Assembly (NCBI GenBank): GCA_003164035.1
Contig: PLRS01000162.1
Location: forward strand, 62,001 to 126,000
Length of the DNA: 64,000 bases
Origin: Bryobacterales bacterium
GTDB taxonomy: Bacteria; Acidobacteriota; Terriglobia; Bryobacterales; Bryobacteraceae
Direction of reading: 5' to 3'
A model generated the notes under the pieces. That model had not been told where the DNA came from, did not search any database, and saw nothing but the letters and a program-made list of their open reading frames with translations. Below are positions 61,060-64,000 of this stretch, piece after piece. The stretch's first letter is position 1; every line of letters starts with the position of its first letter. The position numbers and the translations under genes are program-made.

Positions 61060-63104
61060 GATTCCTCCATTTGCAGTTGTGAAATCACGAACGGGGATTC
61101 CGCCACGGGGTCCTGGCGCGTGCCGCGTAGAATGCCGGCCCATACCCGCAACGAATCGGCCAGGATGGTCGCAACCAGCACCAGCAAAACACCGCAGAAT
61201 ACAGCGTCCAGGCGCGCGTTGAAAATCAGCGTGCCGGTGGCGGCCGAAGGATGCAGACGCATGGCCGCTTCCAGTTTGTCGGCCTGCGCCAGAAAACCGA
61301 TGGCCGGCAGCGGCGAAAAAATCTTCTGCCACGCCGCCGCGAAAGTCACCGTCACCAGCCAGGCGAGCGGCGCCGCGGTAATCCAAAGATATTTCATGCC
61401 GTGCATCTTCAGCAGCACGGTGGTGCCCACGCACAGTGCGATGGCGGCCAGCAACTGGTTGGCGATGCCGAACAGGGGCCACAACGAATTGATGCCGCCG
61501 AGCGGATCCCGCACTCCCTCAATCAGAAAATAGCCCCAGCCGGATACCACGACCGCGCTCGCTCCGATCACTCCCGGCATCCAGCTCGTGCGGCCCAGCG
61601 GCCTGGCCACATGCCCCAACAGGTCTTGCAGCATGAATCGGCCCACCCGCGTGCCGGCGTCGATAATCGTCAGGATAAACAGCGCCTCGAACATGATGGC
61701 GAAGTGATACCAGAAGCCGACCAGGGCGCGGCCCCCGCCGGTAGTGGCAAAAATGTGCGCCATGCCGAGGGCCAGCGAAGGCGCGCCCCCGGTACGGGAA
61801 AACAGAGTCCGTTCGCCAACGTCCTTTGCCAGCGACGCCATCTGCGCCGCGGTCACCGGGAATCCCCACGAGGTGATGGTGGCCACCGCCGCCGCCGGCG
61901 CGGCGCCTACGATGCCGGCCGGCGCGTTGACGGCGAAATATACGCCCGGCTGCAACACGCACGCCGCAATCATGGCCATGATGGCCACGAAGCTTTCGAG
62001 CAGCATGGAGCCGTAGCCCACCGAGCTGGCGTGGCTTTCCTTGGAGATCATTTTCGGAGTGGTGCCCGAGGAGATCAGCGAGTGGAATCCGGAGATGGCG
62101 CCGCAGGCGATGGTGATGAAGCAAAAAGGGAACACTTTGCCGGCGAAAATCGGCCCGGTGCCATCCACGAAGCGGGTGAGTGCGGGCAATTTCAGGTCCG
62201 GCCGGACGAACAGAATGCCCACCGCCAGCATCACCACCACGCCCAGCTTCACGAACGTGCTCAGATAATCGCGAGGCGCCAGCAGCAGCCAGACCGGCAG
62301 CGCGCTGGCCAGAAATCCGTAAACGATAATGGCAATCGCCAGGGCCATCGCGCCCAGGGTGAACAGCGGCGCCAACGCTGGCGATTCCGCCACCCACTGG
62401 CCGGCAACAATCGCCGCCAGCACCAGCACGAAGCCCACCGCGGAACACTCCAGCACCTTGCCCGGCCGCCAGTAGCGCAGATACAGGCCCATGATCACCG
62501 CGATGGGCATGGTGGCCGCGATGGTAAACGTCGCCCAGGCGCTTCCCTTCAGGGCGTTGACCACCACCAGCGCCACCACCGCCAGCAGGATCATCATGAT
62601 CAGCAGCACCGTCGCCAGGGCAGTGAAGCCGCCCACCGTGCCGATCTCCTCGCGCGCCATCTGGCCCAACGATTTGCCGTCCCGCCGCATGGACGCGAAT
62701 AGAATCAGGAAATCCTGCACCGCTCCGCCCAATACGGCGCCGATGATAATCCACAGCGTCCCTGGCAGGTAGCCGAACTGCGCCGCCAGCACCGGTCCCA
62801 CCAGCGGGCCGGGACCCGCAATGGCGGCGAAGTGGTGGCCGAAGACGATCCACTTGTCGGTCGGCTCGAAATCGTGCCCGTTCCGCAGACGCTCGGCCGG
62901 AGTGGCCCGGCGGTCGTTGAGCGCCATGACGCGGGCCGCAATGAAGCGCGCGTAAAACCGGTAGGCCGTGGCATAGCAGCAAGCCGCCGCCACGATCAGC
63001 CAGATACTATTGACCGGCTCATGGCGCCAGAGTGCAATCCCGCCAAGAGAAAATGCTCCGGCGCCCGCCACGACCGCCCAAACCAACACCCACAGCAATC
63101 CCAT
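61056..63104 (-). CDS. cstA: Carbon starvation protein A, pyruvate/peptide transporter
   Basis: The 682-residue membrane protein has about 16 helices and CstA motifs: GHDFEPTDKWIVFGHHFAAI, AGPGPLVGPVLAAQFGYLPG, and GAISGFHSLISSGTTPKMIS. CstA imports pyruvate (and in some bacteria peptides). It is followed by the YbdD gene with overlapping codons. Start ATG 63104. The kor operon on the other side can use the imported acid or products of it. Confidence 0.94.
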   Translation of the reverse strand: MGLLWVLVWAVVAGAGAFSLGGIALWRHEPVNSIWLIVAAACCYATAYRFYARFIAARVMALNDRRATPAERLRNGHDFEPTDKWIVFGHHFAAIAGPGPLVGPVLAAQFGYLPGTLWIIIGAVLGGAVQDFLILFASMRRDGKSLGQMAREEIGTVGGFTALATVLLIMMILLAVVALVVVNALKGSAWATFTIAATMPIAVIMGLYLRYWRPGKVLECSAVGFVLVLAAIVAGQWVAESPALAPLFTLGAMALAIAIIVYGFLASALPVWLLLAPRDYLSTFVKLGVVVMLAVGILFVRPDLKLPALTRFVDGTGPIFAGKVFPFCFITIACGAISGFHSLISSGTTPKMISKESHASSVGYGSMLLESFVAIMAMIAACVLQPGVYFAVNAPAGIVGAAPAAAVATITSWGFPVTAAQMASLAKDVGERTLFSRTGGAPSLALGMAHIFATTGGGRALVGFWYHFAIMFEALFILTIIDAGTRVGRFMLQDLLGHVARPLGRTSWMPGVIGASAVVVSGWGYFLIEGVRDPLGGINSLWPLFGIANQLLAAIALCVGTTVLLKMHGMKYLWITAAPLAWLVTVTFAAAWQKIFSPLPAIGFLAQADKLEAAMRLHPSAATGTLIFNARLDAVFCGVLLVLVATILADSLRVWAGILRGTRQDPVAESPFVISQLQMEES

Positions 63105-63130
63105 TGCCTTCGAGTGTACTAGAAAAGCTG

Positions 63131-63165
63131 TCAGCGTTCAGCTTTCAGCTCTCAGCTCTCAGCTT
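63131..63165. repeat. TCAGCNN heptamer array, five units
   Basis: TCAGCGT, TCAGCTT, TCAGCTC, TCAGCTC and TCAGCTT follow without gaps. The last codons and the stop of the four-helix-bundle gene (63145-63147 on the minus strand) lie inside the array. Confidence 0.9.
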
Positions 63166-63501
63166 TTGAAGCAGACCGGCGAGCATACGTTTCAGTTCGG
63201 TGGCCTGTTGGCTCAACTCTTCGTGGACCTGAGCCTCGATCAAGTTTAGGTCGCGCGCTAGCAGCAGGTGATACTCCAACTCGCTCGCCGATCCCATGGC
63301 GATAGAACAAAAGCGGGCGAACTCCGCATCGCCGCTCCGTCCGCAACCCTCGGCCAGATTGGCCGGGATCGAGGCACAGGAGCGCCGGAGTTGATTCGTC
63401 AACCCGTACAGTTCTTCGCGCGGGAATGTGGCGGTCGCTCGATAGACCGCCAGCGTCAACAGGTGCGCTTGCCAAACCTTCAGTTCACGAAAATCCTTCA
63501 C
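63145..63501 (-). CDS. Four-helix-bundle protein (TIGR02436, Avd/rRNA-intervening-sequence type)
   Basis: The 118-residue protein reads MKDFRELKVWQAHLLTLAVY, then LTNQLRRSCASIPANLAEGC and ARFCSIAMGSASELEYHLLL: the standard TIGR02436 four-helix bundle, related to Avd of diversity-generating retroelements and to proteins coded inside 23S rRNA intervening sequences. Basic surface residues suggest nucleic acid binding. No reverse transcriptase or variable repeat is in the window. The gene is bracketed by inverted TCAGCNN heptamer arrays (63131-63165 and 63534-63561), and its stop codon is part of one. Start ATG 63501. Confidence 0.93.
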   Translation of the reverse strand: MKDFRELKVWQAHLLTLAVYRATATFPREELYGLTNQLRRSCASIPANLAEGCGRSGDAEFARFCSIAMGSASELEYHLLLARDLNLIEAQVHEELSQQATELKRMLAGLLQKLRAES

Positions 63502-63533
63502 TGACGCCTCACCGCCGGAGTCTCCGAAGCGGA

Positions 63534-63561
63534 AAGCTGACCGCTGATAGCTGATAGCTGA
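63534..63561. repeat. TCAGCNN heptamer array, four units, opposite orientation
   Basis: On the minus strand the units read TCAGCTA, TCAGCTA, TCAGCGG and TCAGCTT; a fifth degenerate unit would cover 63562-63568, including the stop codon of the TIGR03437 gene. It mirrors the array at 63131. Confidence 0.88.
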
Positions 63562-63565
63562 CCGC

Positions 63566-64000
63566 TTATTTCACCGCGATAAACATGTGGTATCCCGAAT
63601 TGGCGTCGGTGTCGGGGACGCTGTTCTGCCACAGGAACAGAAGCGTCGAAGTGGAAGGCGCCACGCACATGGGGATTTGCACGTTGACCTGCCACACTCC
63701 AGGCAATCCGGGAGCCAGCCCGGAGTAGGTGATCCATTGGCCGCCAGTGGGGTCGCCCGGCTGCAGCGAGCAGGTCGGGTTGTTTGCGGTCACTTCATCC
63801 ACGAAGGTACCGTTGATTAAGACTCTGGTGGAACCCGCCGCCACGGTGTCGCTGGCGCCGGTGGCGCCCGTCCCATCCGGAGGGGCGTTGGCGATGAAGC
63901 CCTCGCCGGTGGCGTAGATCGAAATGATCGACCCTCGTTTGGCCGGGTTTGCGCTGGAGTTGACGGTATTGTCCGAATTCAAGACGCAAGCCTGACGGAG
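63566..64000 (-). CDS. TIGR03437-type C-terminal domain protein, 5' end outside the window
   Basis: Only the last 144 codons are present; the frame is open up to 64000, so the gene starts beyond the edge. The text QACVLNSDNTVNSSANPAKR, GSIISIYATGEGF and ANNPTCSLQPGD is the late part of the Solibacter TIGR03437 domain, related to the end of the sedolisin at 53204. The last residues LWQNSVPDTDANSGYHMFIA are less typical. It is likely a secreted surface protein. The stop at 63566-63568 abuts a heptamer array. Confidence 0.75.
   Translation of the reverse strand, partial: LRQACVLNSDNTVNSSANPAKRGSIISIYATGEGFIANAPPDGTGATGASDTVAAGSTRVLINGTFVDEVTANNPTCSLQPGDPTGGQWITYSGLAPGLPGVWQVNVQIPMCVAPSTSTLLFLWQNSVPDTDANSGYHMFIAVK

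Noticed and set aside
63131-63561. Diversity-generating retroelement around the Avd-like gene
   Set aside because: No reverse transcriptase, template repeat or variable repeat is visible; only the four-helix-bundle gene and heptamer arrays.

Overview
The window looks like a chromosomal segment of an Acidobacteriota bacterium close to Solibacter/Bryobacter. The evidence is high GC content, two giant FtsX/MacB-type 'duplicated orphan' permease proteins, two proteins carrying the TIGR03437 C-terminal domain first defined in Solibacter, and many copies of a dispersed palindromic repeat (core ACCGCTCCCT...CGGTCGCGGCTCGG). The taxonomic call is an inference; there is no rRNA gene in the window. No tRNA or CRISPR array was recognised.

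Layout. 0-3.7 kb: remnant of a FecCD/FecE-type metal-chelate importer whose permease is deleted and frameshifted, a hicBA toxin-antitoxin pair and a PLP-dependent amino acid decarboxylase. 3.8-13.4 kb: an ABC ATPase followed by an unusual 1383-residue fusion permease, a minus-strand AAA ATPase plus small partner (candidate defence pair), and a second large orphan permease. 13.4-21 kb: a frameshifted HTH/SEC-C gene, a TPR membrane protein, dGTPase, a three-gene cassette with a retropepsin-like protease, a secreted NTR-like protein and a TolC-type channel. 21-27.4 kb: two tandem GT2-GT25 double glycosyltransferases, a PqqD-like protein, a secreted Thr/Pro minisatellite protein, and a sensor protein that has lost its kinase core. 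27.5-33.8 kb: an operon of a TIGR00300 ornithine cyclodeaminase-like enzyme, queF and a coiled-coil methyltransferase; an AraC/cupin divergent unit; an ohr remnant; a second hicBA; another methyltransferase. 34-41.2 kb: a PPi-type phosphofructokinase, a PIN toxin pair, purQ-purL-purF and a DUF433/DUF5615 pair. 41.3-45.7 kb: a possible HEPN protein, a dienelactone hydrolase, the intact HTH/SEC-C copy and an ArnT/PMT-like glycosyltransferase. 45.8-52.9 kb: a plant-sugar island (fucose/arabinose isomerase-like, aldo-keto reductase, GH51, GH39, hydroxypyruvate isomerase). 53.2-64 kb: a secreted sedolisin, threonine dehydratase, a korDABC 2-oxoacid:ferredoxin oxidoreductase operon, cstA-ybdD pyruvate uptake, a four-helix-bundle gene between heptamer arrays, and a truncated TIGR03437 protein.

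How it fits together. The metabolism suggested is a soil heterotroph that degrades arabinose/xylose polymers and proteins outside the cell, takes up pyruvate-like acids and oxidises 2-oxoacids with ferredoxin. The most interesting accessory signals are the Thr-repeat/PqqD/double-glycosyltransferase neighbourhood, the inverted TCAGCNN heptamer arrays that bracket either a four-helix-bundle gene or nothing, the two-copy HTH/SEC-C gene with conserved upstream DNA, and the AAA/partner pair. Several genes carry clean deletions or frameshifts (FecCD permease, sensor kinase, HTH/SEC-C copy 1, ohr), so this is a segment with visible ongoing gene decay.
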